A stretch of 33,773 bases of DNA from Acanthamoeba sp. SK_2022b (taxonomy: Eukaryota; Discosea; Longamoebia; Acanthamoebidae), in contig JANDJZ010000587.1 in assembly GCA_027943245.1 (NCBI GenBank), positions 1 to 33,773 of the forward strand. The letters run 5' to 3'. The position numbers and the translations under genes were made by a program. Below the pieces are notes generated by a model. That model did not search any database and was not told the origin of the DNA. It saw only the letters and a program-made list of their open reading frames with translations. Positions 22,221 through 32,526 of this stretch are shown one piece after another. The first letter of the stretch is position 1. Each line of letters opens with the position of its first letter.

Positions 22221-23637
22221 CTCGACCAGATGTGTCATAGCTGCGGTCGACGCATAGAGAGGTGGGTCAACCTTGGAAGTAGGGCGAGCGCACGCACAGC
22301 ACAAACTTGTGGCACGGGAACGGGTCGCTGCCGTCTCCGGCCAGCACGCGCAGGTCGGCGAACGCCTCGTGTTGCCGCAGGAACTCCTCGTTGGGCAGCT
22401 GTCCCATGTCGATTCCCCGCTCCTCCCTCTGCCGCTTCTCCTCCTCTTCCCACAGGAGCTGCTTTCGCTTGGCTTGCTCCTCCTCGCCCAGGATTCGCCG
22501 TCGCTCGTCGGCGGCGGCCGCCCTCTCTATCCTGTCGCGTTCCGCCTCCAGCTCCCTCTGGCGCTCGCGCTCGCGCTGCTCGGCCAGCTGCTGCTGGGCC
22601 CGTCGCTTCTCCGCCTCGCGCATCTCCCGCTCGGCCCGCGTCTCGCGCTTCTGCTTACGTGGTCGCCCCCTGTCCCGCCTGCTGGTGGCGCCGGCGCTCT
22701 GGACGCCCGCGAACGCCATGAACGACGCAAGGCACTCGTTCAGCCACTGGCCGACAGTGTCAAAAGACCAGTCCATGCCACGCCAGCGCGGGTGACGGGC
22801 AGCCCTACCTGCGTGCTGAACCACTGGTTGACCGGGTCGTGCCCCTCCACCTTGGCTATATGACCGGGCGCTGACTCGGGCGATTCTCTGGGCCTTGACT
22901 CGGTTTGACCGATCTTGCTGGACTCTGATTGGTGCGACTCTTCCTCCTTATTCTCCTCCTCCATGGTGGGGACCACGTCTCCATAGATCGCGGCAAAGAG
23001 TCGCAGGAAGTCGTGGCGCATCATTCCATTGTGACGTTTCATGAACACTGATGTGCCCAATGGCCGCTGCAAGAAAATAAAAATAATTTACAATAAATAA
23101 AAATGGACCAATGAAAACACAGCGCGAGAGAGGGATGGCGGTACGTGGGTGCGACCAAAGATGGTGATCTGGAGCGCGTCTAGCATGCGCACAAAGGGGC
23201 GGTTATCGGCGGCATGGCCGGGCTCGTAGAGGCCATTGCCATAGACATACTTGAGGAGCCGCTTGAACGTATCGGCGCTCACGCCCACGATCTCATGCTC
23301 CCTACAATAATTAATTAGTAATATTAGTCTATTAAATATACGATAAATTAAACATAAATTGAAACGGAGCGCACCTGTTGGGGGAGGCCAGGAAGGTCTC
23401 GAAGACGGGCGAGACGATGCGGAGGGCGAGGATGAGCCTGTGGGCGTGGATGAGCTCGCCCTCCACCACAAAGCAGATGTCGGCGTGCTTGGCTACATTG
23501 AGCGCCTCCCGCATGTTCAGCTCCAGCTCTCCCTGCTTCTCCTCGAGCTCTGCCACCCCAGTTGTGAGCCCAACCATTACACACGCAGTCCCATGCTATG
23601 ACACGGCGCGACACACTCTCTCTCTCTCTCTCTCACG

Positions 23638-23705
<68 letters not shown>

Positions 23706-24337
23706 TACCCACGAATGAGGTGCGCAAGTAGGAGCAAATGGCTTCGGTGCCGTGGCGGGACACGTTGTAGGGCAGACTCAGGCTAGGCATTTCGTTTATC
23801 TAGTGCCGCACACGATCACGATGACGGAGTCAGCCATGGGCCAGCGGGCACGACTGGGCAGCAGCGCGGGCGAGCGGGCAGGCTGGTGTGCCTGGAGGTT
23901 GAGCAGGCAAGGCAACTGGCCGAGGAACACCGGCAGCTCCTTGAAGTTGTTGCCCGACAGAGTCAGCCGCACCAGGTCTGTCCCACAACTATAATTAGGA
24001 CTAATTGAGAGAATATTAAATTAAATTAAAATAATATTAATGCTATACGCGTGTAGGAAGGCGCACTGGTGAGGGCCACGAAGTCGATGGGGAGCTCGGT
24101 CAGCGCGTTGTTGGAGACGTCGAGCGTGTGGAGGAAAACGAGCCGGCCCAGCTCCCGCGGCAGCGTCACGAGCTTGCACGACCGGAGGACCAGCTCCACG
24201 ATGGGGGTCGCGGCGTTCTTGGCCAGCAGGTCCTTCACCACCTCCGGCGGTAGCTGCCCGCGGGGAAAGTTGTCCTCTATCTTGACACGCTGGCCTGTCA
24301 CCCTTGCACTCACCTGAACCTGCTCGACCTTGATCAT
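21463..24337 (-). CDS. Leucine-rich-repeat protein with two BTB/POZ domains and a charged coiled coil
   Basis: Eleven exons (24337-24067, 23977-23892, 23799-23709, 23549-23375, 23301-23145, 23066-22809, 22746-22272, 22125-22038, 21946-21869, 21759-21599, 21533-21463) give 636 residues. Residues about 40-125 hold leucine-rich repeats (LHTLDVSNNALTELP, LVRLTLSGNNFKELP). A first BTB domain lies near residues 170-260 (ADICFVVEGELIHAHRLIL). An acidic linker is followed by an Arg/Glu-rich segment of some 90 residues near 370-460, predicted to be a long helix or coiled coil. A second BTB domain begins near residue 475 (FPCHKFVLCVRSPYFQ) and continues with RFIYTDDVHVSADNAQDLL and a BACK-like tail. 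BTB proteins often serve as Cullin-3 adaptors, which would fit, but this is inference. The intron 23891-23800 needs a GC donor. The gene ends facing the CD36-like gene, 160 bp apart. Confidence 0.88.
22146..22220 (-). repeat. Sense (GT)n array, LRR-BTB intron
   Basis: About 37 units lie in the intron 22271-22126. It is the least donor-proximal of the GT arrays, starting about 50 bases into the intron. Confidence 0.95.
23640..23702 (-). repeat. Sense (GT)n array at a donor, LRR-BTB intron
   Basis: The intron 23708-23550 opens GTATGC and passes at once into the (GT)n tract, which is followed by a (GA)n run. Confidence 0.95.
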
Positions 24338-24652
24338 GGTGTGGGGACACTGAGGTACCTAAACTTCTTCACCTCTTTGGCCGGCCCTTGCTGTGGTTGC
24401 CCTCTTGTGTCCATGTTCAGTGAAAGAGTAGCGAAGAGAAGAAAACAGGATTCTGTAGTGAGCGGATGACGTCAGCAGTAATTACCACACAAAAGCGTAA
24501 TAAATGAGTTTAGCCGCAAAGATGGAGTGGACAAAGGGGCAGTGGCACTGCGCCCTTGTAGGGTTGGTGATCATTTTTGGTTCGTCGTAGTGTTCTCTTC
24601 ATTGGGTTGTGGAAGATGATGAATTGGTTTATTTTTCTGGTTTTCATCATTA
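24338..24652. promoter_or_regulatory. Divergent promoter between LRR-BTB and beta-galactosidase genes
   Basis: These 315 bases separate outward-facing starts. They contain no gene. The half next to the beta-galactosidase start is AT-rich, and an upstream ATG at 24620 lies in a different frame with a short hydrophobic reading; I treat it as non-coding. Confidence 0.45.
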
Positions 24653-25513
24653 ATGCTATTACTGTACTGTGTACTGGCGTGGCTTGTGTATTGCACAGGC
24701 TTCGTGGCTTCGCTGGGCGCCCAGGGAGAACTCGTCCCCTTAACCGCTCCCCAAGCACGCTCCTTCGTTATTTCAGGTGCCCTCCCCGTCGCTTCGCACT
24801 TCCCAATATCATTATTATTTTATAATTTTTCCTTCTGCTTGCCTTGGGTGCAGCCCACGCAATGCCAACACGCGGTGGTGAAAACGACAGGAAATGCGTT
24901 CTTGAAGGATGGCAAGGAGTTTAGGATCGTGAGCGGTTCGATGCACTACTTCCGCTCCCTGCCCGAGCAATGGCCCGCGCGCCTGCGCACCCTCCGCTCC
25001 TGTGGCCTCAACGCTGGTAACGCACACTGCACGACACGCATGTGTTATTTATTATTATTATTTACAAATCAATTATCAATTGTTTATGTCGTGCGGTGCA
25101 GTGGCGACGTACGTGCCGTGGAACCTGCACGAGCCGTCGCCCGGCAAGCACGACTTCAGCGGTCGTTTGAACATCGTCCGCTTCATCGAAGCCGCGCAGC
25201 AGGAGGGCTTCCTCGTCATCGTCCGCCCTCCGCCCTACATCTGCGCCGGTATCTTTTCCCTTTTCCTCTTATTTTTTTAATTATTTAATTAATCAAATTA
25301 TAAATTAATTTAAGCAAATTTATATGATCAACTGGCCTTGTGCCGTGTGTTGTGGGTGCGTGCATGCAGAGCTCGAGTTTGGCGGCCTGCCGGCGTGGCT
25401 CCTCAACGAGGAGGGCCTGCAGCTGCGGTGCTCCGACCCCAAGTACCTGAAGCGCGTCGACAGCTTCCTCGATGTCTTCCTGCCCATGCTCGCGCCCTAT
25501 CAATACTCTCGCG

Positions 25514-25582
<69 letters not shown>

Positions 25583-26047
25583 CGTGCGTGCGTGTGTGGA
25601 TTGATTGACGTGTGCATTCCTGGAGTGCAGGCGGCCCAATCATCGCGATGCAAGTCGAGAACGAATACGGGAGCTACGGCAACGACCACCTCTATCTGAG
25701 CCACTTGGAGCTCAAGTTCCGCCAGAACCAGATCGACACCATCCTTTTCTCCTCTAACGGGTCTCCTCCCTCCCCCTCCCTCACATAGCGTTTTCCCCTC
25801 TCTATTCATCTTTTGCTTACCGCACACGCACACACGCACACACGCACACACGCACACGCACACAGGGCGGGGGACCAGATGCTGGTGGGCGGCGCGCTGC
25901 CGAGCCTGCTGCGAACGGTCAACTTTGGCACGGGGGACAACGTGGCGTCCAACCTGGGCGTCCTCCGCAAGTACCAACCGACCGGGCCGCTCTTCGTCAC
26001 CGAGTTTTGGTACGTGGCCGCCATCGCGCACGGTGATCAGGAAATGA

Positions 26048-26124
<77 letters not shown>

Positions 26125-27759
26125 GACGGGTGGTTCGACCACTGGGGCGAGGAGCACCACACGACTACGCCCGCACAGTCGGCCAAGACACTGGAGGCCA
26201 TCCTGTCCCACAACGCGTCGGTCAACCTCTACATGGCCTTTGGCGGCACCAACTTTGGCTTCACCAACGGCGCCAACAAGGGCTACGGAGGTTCGGCGCG
26301 CAGCCTCCCCCCGCGACATAGATATGCTACGGCCGTGCCCACTGCTCTGTGTGGAGTTACCTGACTGACACAGGTCCGCCGTGCGTGTAGAGACCGACCC
26401 ATACCAGCCCACGACCACGAGCTACGACTATGACGCCCCCGTCAATGAATCGGTACCACGACAGAACATAAAATGTTTTTTATATTATTTCATTTTTATT
26501 CAAGTAATTCGTTTATTAATTATCTGTATTTGCGGCGCAGGGAGATGCGACGCAGAAGTGCGCCGTGTTCAGGGCGCTCATCACCAAGTGCATAGGCGCG
26601 CCCCCCGTCTCGATCCCGTCGCCTGTCCCCAAAATGGCCTACGGCACCGTACAGCCCCTCGACCCTTCGCTCTTTGCTTTCGCTTCGTTCTTTTTTTTTG
26701 ATCTTATTTTATTCTTTTTAACTCCTATTGCGTATCTGTCAAGGTCGAGATGAGCCAGAGCGCCTACCTGTTCGACGAGGCGGTGCTCAAGAGCGTGACG
26801 GCCAAGACCGCGGAGAGCGTCACCACGCTGCCCATGGAGGCCCTCGACCAGAACTTTGGCTTCGTGCTCTACAGCACAACCTTCGAGGGCCCGCTGAGCA
26901 ACCAGCTCCAGGTGCAGGACCTGGCCGACCGCGCGCTCGTGTTTGTCGACGGCGCCTACGTCGGCGCCCTGCAGCGGTCGACCACGCTGAAGCTGAGCAT
27001 CTCCGCCCTCGCCGGCACGCACAAGCTCGACATCCTCGTCGAGAACATGGGCCGCATCAACTTTGGTACGTGAGCTTTCTCTCGCTGGTCGTCGAATGAC
27101 GGGCCCTTGATGACGCGCTGCGTCGCTGCGCAGGATCGTGGCTGGCGGACAGGAAGGGGATCACGCAGGGCGTGCGCATCGGCGGCCAGTTCCTCTTCCA
27201 CTGGACCATCCGCGCGCTCCCCTTTGACGACCTCTCCCGTACGTACACAACCTGCTCAGTTTTTTTATAATTTTTTATAATTTATATAAATATAAATATT
27301 TATATTTATATTTATATTTGACTGTTTGTTCATTTTTATCTCCGGTGACGGTGCGCAGGCGTGCCGTTCGGACAGCTGAAGCCGACGCCGATCGCTGGGC
27401 CCACCTTCTTCAGGGGCAACCTGCGCATCGCCTCGGCGGCCCAGCTCAACGACACCTTCCTCGAACTGCCCGGCTGGACCAAGGGCTTCGTCCTCATCAA
27501 CGGCTTCAACCTCGGCAGGCACGCTCTTTGCCGTTGTTGTTCTTCTTGCGCGTATGCCTACGCAACATTAACACACTCGCACGTGCGCGCGTGTCACGGC
27601 AGGTATTGGAAGATCGGACCGCAGCAATCGCTGTACGTTCCGGCCCCGCTGCTGCGCGTGGGCGACAACGAAGTGGTCGTGTTCGAGCAGCACGGCACCA
27701 ATAACTACCGCGCGCCCAGCGTTGTCTTCACCAGCTTCGCCCGCTATGGTCCCGCATAA
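24653..27759 (+). CDS. Beta-galactosidase, glycoside hydrolase family 35, secreted or lysosomal
   Basis: It removes terminal beta-galactose from glycans. Later exons are firm: 24854-25016, 25102-25248, 25370-25513, 25631-25760, 25866-26009, 26124-26290, 26391-26452, 26541-26648, 26744-27065, 27134-27238, 27359-27518, 27603-27759 (603 codons with the stop). The first exon starts at 24653 with a signal peptide (MLLLYCVLAWLVYCTGFVAS); its donor is unsettled, candidates being 24755, 24767 or 24788. GH35 marks: SGSMHYFRSLPEQW, YVPWNLHEPSPG, PPPYICAELEFGGLPAW, QVENEYGSYGND with the acid/base Glu, TEFWDGWFDHWGE with the nucleophile Glu, YMAFGGTNFGFTNGAN, TSYDYDAP, and NGFNLGRYWKIGPQQ. Length (about 636-648) is normal for the GLB1 branch. 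The intron 27519-27602 starts with GC inside the conserved NLGRYW motif. Three introns carry AC- or GT-rich arrays. Confidence 0.93.
25518..25578 (+). repeat. (GT)n array at a donor, beta-galactosidase intron
   Basis: The intron 25514-25630 opens GTGC and runs directly into the array. Confidence 0.95.
25819..25865 (+). repeat. (CACACG)n tract at an acceptor, beta-galactosidase intron
   Basis: Mixed CGCACACA units end in CACAG at the acceptor of the intron 25761-25865; the repeat supplies the acceptor sequence. Confidence 0.9.
26049..26123 (+). repeat. (AC)n array forming an acceptor, beta-galactosidase intron
   Basis: About 37 AC units end in ACACAG, which is the acceptor of the intron 26010-26123. 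The next exon starts with the GH35 sequence DGWFDHWGE. Confidence 0.95.
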
Positions 27760-28172
27760 CTCGGCCGAGGTGGCGGATTTTATTCCACGCGCACGCGATT
27801 GGCGCATGCCTCCGTCAGTTGGGCGCCATGGTTTCTCCGAATCGCCCAATCATCGTCTTTGTGCACGAGGGGAAATGAAAAGGAAAATGAAATTCCATCA
27901 TTCCATTCGTGCTTGCTGTTTTAGGAACGTGCGGGCGCGACAGCCGTTACCTTTTTTGTTCACGGCCCGCACTGGTCACGAGCGCGGTTGGACGAGCCGC
28001 GGAGGAGATTCATGGAACGGCATAAGGAACACAGGAGAATTGACCAACATGTGCTACCGGAAATGCAGCGAGGCCCGCAGGCGACCCTTTATTTACTGGC
28101 TGGCAGAACTCTGCTTCAATCAACACCCAACCTCGACACTCACTCGGCTCATCCACTACTCTCCAACACAAC
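27760..28172. other. Intergenic region upstream of the hisactophilin-like gene
   Basis: This holds the 3' flank of the beta-galactosidase gene and the promoter of the next gene on the same strand. Frames are open (27722-28666) but share no motif and continue through known exons out of frame, so I do not call them. Confidence 0.4.
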
Positions 28173-28842
28173 ATGTTTGGCCACCATCACCATCACCACC
28201 ACCACCAAGAGGAGTACCAGCAGCAGGCATACTACGAACAGAATGTGCCCTACTACCAAGAGAATGTGATCACCTACACCACCTACGCCCCGCCTCAGGG
28301 CTTCGACTTCTACTCGAGCGGACACAGGGTCTGCTTGCGGTCGGCCTCTGGCCACTACCTCGTGGGCGAAGGCGACGTCATAAGGCCGGAGCACCACCAC
28401 CACGGTACGGGCTCATGGTGTCGCTCAAGCCAAGGGGCACTTTGTCTCACTATCACATTATACATATCCTTTGTTTACAGGTGATCATGGCATCTTCATC
28501 ATCAAGCACCTGCACGACGACGTCGTTGAGATCAAGAACGCACACTCGGGCAAATATGTGGCTATCGATGGCACCTATGGTACACCTTGACCCCCCTCTT
28601 ACTCTTGAGCTTTGCGGGCACCATTGGTGTATTAACTGTTCGAATGGGCTCACGCAGTGTACCTGACGCATGAGCATCACGAGCACAACACCAAGTTCCA
28701 CCTCGAACACCACGGGGGCCGCGTGGCGTTCAGGGTCAAGTACCACAACAAGTACCTCGGCGTGCACTACTACGAGCACAAGGTGCACGCCCACCACGAA
28801 CGCACCGAAGCCGAGCTCTTCACCGAGGAGGTCTTGTGGTAG
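28173..28842 (+). CDS. Hisactophilin-like, histidine-rich beta-trefoil protein
   Basis: Hisactophilin of Dictyostelium is a small histidine-rich beta-trefoil that binds actin and membranes in a pH-dependent way. Three exons (28173-28404, 28481-28579, 28658-28842) give 171 residues. The start is MFG followed by eight histidines, then a Tyr/Gln-rich leader of about 40 residues absent from the Dictyostelium protein. Trefoil repeats follow: VCLRSASGHYLVGEGD, VEIKNAHSGKYVAIDGTY, VYLTHEHHEHNTKFHLEHH, GGRVAFRVKYHNKYLGVHYY and a C-terminal AELFTEEVLW. The FHLEHHGG block is nearly the same as in hisactophilin. Residue 2 is Phe, so the N-myristoylation known for the Dictyostelium protein is not possible. 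Histidine content is high throughout, which keeps the pH-switch idea open. A fascin-like fold is the alternative. Its 3' end faces the EF-hand-SPRY gene. Confidence 0.85.
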
Positions 28843-28931
28843 CCAACTGAGCCCAGCAACAGCGTCGCCCCTACGGTTTTGCCTTCTTTTAAAAAAACAC
28901 GCCACCTTCGTCATAGTCGTAATGTCCATAA

Positions 28932-28963
28932 AATAAATAAAAATAGTACAGCAGCAGTTTATT
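28932..28963. terminator. Facing poly(A) signals of two convergent genes
   Basis: AATAAA at 28932-28937 on the plus strand lies 90 bases after the hisactophilin-like stop. AATAAA on the minus strand at 28963-28958 lies 36 bases after the EF-hand-SPRY stop. The two signals face each other 20 bases apart, so the 3' UTRs probably overlap. Confidence 0.5.
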
Positions 28964-28998
28964 CAAGTTGACAGGCTCCAGTTTTGGGTCACTCTCTC

Positions 28999-29953
28999 TT
29001 ATCGCCTCGCGGCTTGACCACCGAGATCCTCAAGCTGTTCGACTCCTGCGGGGCCTGTCGTTTCGGAGGAAGCAAACAAAAATTGGATATTAAAAAACCG
29101 AAAAATACACAAAAAAATAAACATAAATGAAAAAGGGAAGGGTGGCCCTACGCCGAGGTCGTATTTGAAGGGCTTCTCGCCAAAGTTGCATACGCCGACC
29201 GCGCCAGGGCTGGTGAAGCACACCACGGGGTAGAACACGCCCTGCACCCTCGTGTATGATGGCTCTGAAGATGTGCACACACGCTTGTCCGTCAATGGCA
29301 ATGTGGCAACCAATGTGCTGAGCGAGCGCGTGATGGGCGGCGACATGTACCGAGCCTCTTGCCATTGCGGGTGAAGAAGAGGGTGTCCTTGTTGATCCCG
29401 GCGCCCACCACGTCGCCCGTGCTCCAGGGACGCTCGGTGTAGCGCGACCCGTCCTTGAACAGCTCCTTCTTCATCTCTACACACACGTGACACGTTAGCA
29501 ATGGGCAGAGAAGAGATGGGGCAAGAGGGGGCAGATGGCGCGTACGGAAGTAACGGCAACCCTCGTCGGCGTGGTAGCCGTAGGAGTTGTGGTACCACCC
29601 GGGCGCGCCCGACAGGTTCTCCTCAGCCGGGTAGAAGCCAATCGCATTCCCGCTACACACCAGAAAAATATTATTATAAATATTTGCATTTAAATTATAT
29701 TATAAATGTTCGTTTTTTCCAAAACGAAAAGGGAGGAATAAGAATAATAACAATAACAATAATTAAATAAGGGAAATACCCGGTGATGCCGGCGTCGGTG
29801 ACGGTAAACTCAAAATAGAAGAGGGACGACAGGTCGGTATCCACCATCACGTCCGCGCGCACCAGGCCTGTCTGGTACCCGGTCGACGCGTGCAGGTCCA
29901 CTCCCGATCTACGCGCGCCACCGTCAGACGACCACACACACCAGCACACACAC

Positions 29954-30029
<76 letters not shown>

Positions 30030-31216
30030 CCATAAGCGCGACGCACCCGGTGTACTTGACGGTGCGCCGGTCAGTGTCGATGAGCACGTGGCGGGCGGAC
30101 TTGGCGTCGAGGTGGACGTCCTCGGCGAGGAGGGTGGCCTGCTCCTTTTCGCCGATGAAGGCGATCTCGTCGGCGTGCTTGAGCTGCTCGAGGCGCTGGG
30201 GCAGGAGCGAGTTCATCCACTGGTCGACGTGGAGGTCGTCCCGGCCCTTGCCGGTGGCCCACTGCTTGAACTCGTCGTAGGAGAGGTAGCCGTCGTGGTT
30301 GAGGTCGGTGTCGTTGAAGATCGAGTCGATGATGTAGGTGAGGCGCGGCCCGCTCTCCTTCAGGTTGCGTCGCACGGCCGACACCAGGTCGCTGTACTCC
30401 TTGTTCTCCCACAACAGCAGCGCGCCCTTTGCCCGAGATAGGTTAAGAAAACGTAGAGAAAATGAGAGAAAATGAGAGAAAAGAGAGGAAGGGCACCATG
30501 GCGGCCTGGGTGGCCTTGAGCGAGCCGCGGAGCATCTTGTCGAACTCTTCCCTGCTCAACAGGCCGTCCCCGTTGATGTCGTACAGCTTGAACAGGACTG
30601 CAAGCGGAGGCGGCAGCCACAGACCCGCGAATCAGTGATGACCGACACGGTGCAGTGTGCAGTGCGTGCGGTGAGTTGCAGGCGAGCCACGGCGTACATT
30701 TGAGCTTCTCCTCGCGGGACCCGCGACCGAAGATGAACATGCCGCTCATGAACTCCTCGAAATCCACCGAGCCGTCGCCATCTTGGTCTGGACTCACACG
30801 CGTATCAGCAACACGCGCACACGCACACGCACCGCACACCGCACAGGTTGGGGATAGCTACCAAGCACTTCAAAGAGGCGATCGAAGATGGGGCCGAGGT
30901 GGGAAATGACTTTGGCTCCGTAGAACGCCTTGAACTGCTCCTTGGTTACCTTGCCTGCATTGCATAAAAGGCCAAATAGAAAAAATGAGAACGTTTGGAA
31001 CCATTTTATACAAGTAAGTAAGGGCGCACCAGAGAGGTCTTTGTTATGCTTGGACATCTCCTGGAAGCTCAACCGAACGGCCTCCAACCATTCCTCAGGC
31101 ACTGCCGAGGAAAAATATTTCTTAAAAAAAAAGCTCTTTGGAAAAGGTTGCGGGGGCGTACGTCGCTTGACTGCCTCATCGTAGGACACCACTGGCTGCG
31201 ATCCGCTTGCTCCCAT
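28999..31216 (-). CDS. N-myristoylatable EF-hand protein with a C-terminal SPRY domain
   Basis: Eleven exons (31216-31162, 31101-31030, 30954-30862, 30787-30698, 30597-30497, 30426-30047, 29908-29780, 29652-29546, 29476-29351, 29264-29152, 29034-28999) give 433 residues. The start MGASGSQPVVSYDEAV fits an N-myristoylation site (Gly2, Ser6). EF-hand loops are DQDGDGSVDFEE, DINGDGLLSREE and DTDLNHDGYLSYDE, with Asp/Asn at the calcium positions; a fourth, earlier helix pair (KDLSGKVTKEQF) is degenerate as in calcineurin-B and NCS proteins. The C-terminal half is a SPRY domain: YQTGLVRADVMVDTDLSS, FEFTVTDAGITGGNAIGFYP, APGWYHNSYGYHADEG, FKDGSRY and GAGINKDTLFFTRNGKRLG. This suggests a membrane-tethered calcium sensor that binds a partner through SPRY. 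The last exon is short (12 codons) and its acceptor was chosen because it alone keeps the frame to a near stop. Confidence 0.88.
29957..30028 (-). repeat. Sense (GT)n array, EF-hand-SPRY intron
   Basis: In the intron 30046-29909 the array begins about 18 bases after the donor GTGCGTCG and ends in GTGCTG variants. Confidence 0.95.
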
Positions 31217-32526
31217 GTTTTATGTTGAGTGATAACAACAAAACACATTACACGCTTGGCGTTTTATTTTTTCGCTGTCACTCGTCGACAAGAAAAGGAC
31301 CTTCCAAGAAAAGACAAGAAACCTTAGCCAAGGTAACGTGTGGCTGTTCATTGGTGTTTGTCTTCCAAATGCTGTGCAGAGGTTTCTTCACCACTTAATG
31401 AGTTGAAAAGAACAACTTTATACCATTATCTCCTGAGATGGTCTTGCTGAAGAGTGGTCCAGAGGAGAAGCACCACTGCAAGATCACCTTTGTCATGGAC
31501 TTGCTATCTGTGAGGGATCTATGTTGCAAAAAAAACCACTGCAGCCAACTTTTGCTCCATTTTCAAGAAGAGGATTCTGCAAGCACAATGGCCTGTGCAT
31601 AAGTGGCCTGTGTGCAGCTTCCAGTCACAGAAGGTTTCAGCCTGGACACCCTGTGGATGAAGACTTGTGGGTACAGTGTGGGTACCCTGCCAGCTTTTGT
31701 GCTGGCAACAGTTGGGCATTTTATTGGTTCTTTTATTTATTGGTGGTTTTTTTCAGTTTTTTTCAGTTACCAACGATTCCTGCCAGTTGTGTGTATTCTC
31801 ATTCCTGCCCTACCATGGATACACCATCTTTGTCATCCAAGGGCGCCTCTCCAGCAACCTCTTCATCTACATCCCACTCTTCTTCCTGCACCAGCCCCAT
31901 CCACTCCTATCGCTACAGCCCCTCATGCTACAGCCCCCCTCACTCCTCTTGCCACTCCTCATACTCCTGCTGCACCTGCTTCACCTGTTCTTCTGAAATT
32001 CCTCTCATCCTTCTTGTCTGGCTGTGAGCCCTCAACCATCTCATCTACCATCTGATCTCCATTCTGCTGGAGATTGTTGAGCTTGAACAGCCAGACTCTC
32101 CAGTCACATGCCACAGGCAGCTCAATCTGAAGAAAGCCACAAAGGCATCACATTGTGGCCTGCCAACAGATCAGCTTCTGGACATACCACCATGAGGACA
32201 GCAGACACATCCTCTACTTCTGCAGCTCACATCTGGTACACTACTTCTCCACCCAATTCAATAGGAAGGGAGCCAAGGCAGGATCACAGTCAGTGGCTAA
32301 GAAGCAGAAGGGTGATGCAGCAAAGAAGAAGGCAGTGGCAGCAAAGAAGCAAAATATGGGGCAGGGAAGGGGAAGAAGGCAAAGAGTATTGCTGAGAAGG
32401 AGGCTGAAACTGAGGATGAGGAAGAGTTTGATAATGATAACAATGACAATGGAGGCCCTGAGGAAGGTACAACCATCATGAGATGAGATTGCTCTTGTTT
32501 TTAAATGATTATTAATATCTTAAATC
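31217..32526. other. Gene-poor block with decayed ORFs and low third-position GC
   Basis: No intact gene. Plus-strand protein-like pieces sit in different frames: EEKHHCKITFVMDLLSVRD (about 31470), VQLPVTEGFSLDTLWMKTCG (about 31610), SFWTYHHEDSRHILYFCSSH (about 32170), and a Lys-rich then acidic end (AEKEAETEDEEEFDNDN) with a stop near 32486. A proline- and serine-rich low-complexity run lies around 31870-31990. Base use differs from neighbouring exons and recalls 9430-10100. I see no terminal repeats bounding the whole block and no mobile-element motif. It could be a decayed gene, an element remnant or acquired DNA. Confidence 0.3.

Noticed and set aside
25285..26418. 377-codon minus-strand frame across the beta-galactosidase gene
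   Set aside because: It is the shadow of GH35 exons and includes two dinucleotide arrays; the plus-strand reading carries the catalytic motifs.
31603..32055. 150-codon plus-strand frame with a hydrophobic run
   Set aside because: Hydrophobicity comes from a T-rich stretch and the rest is proline- and leucine-rich low complexity; adjacent protein-like pieces are in other frames.
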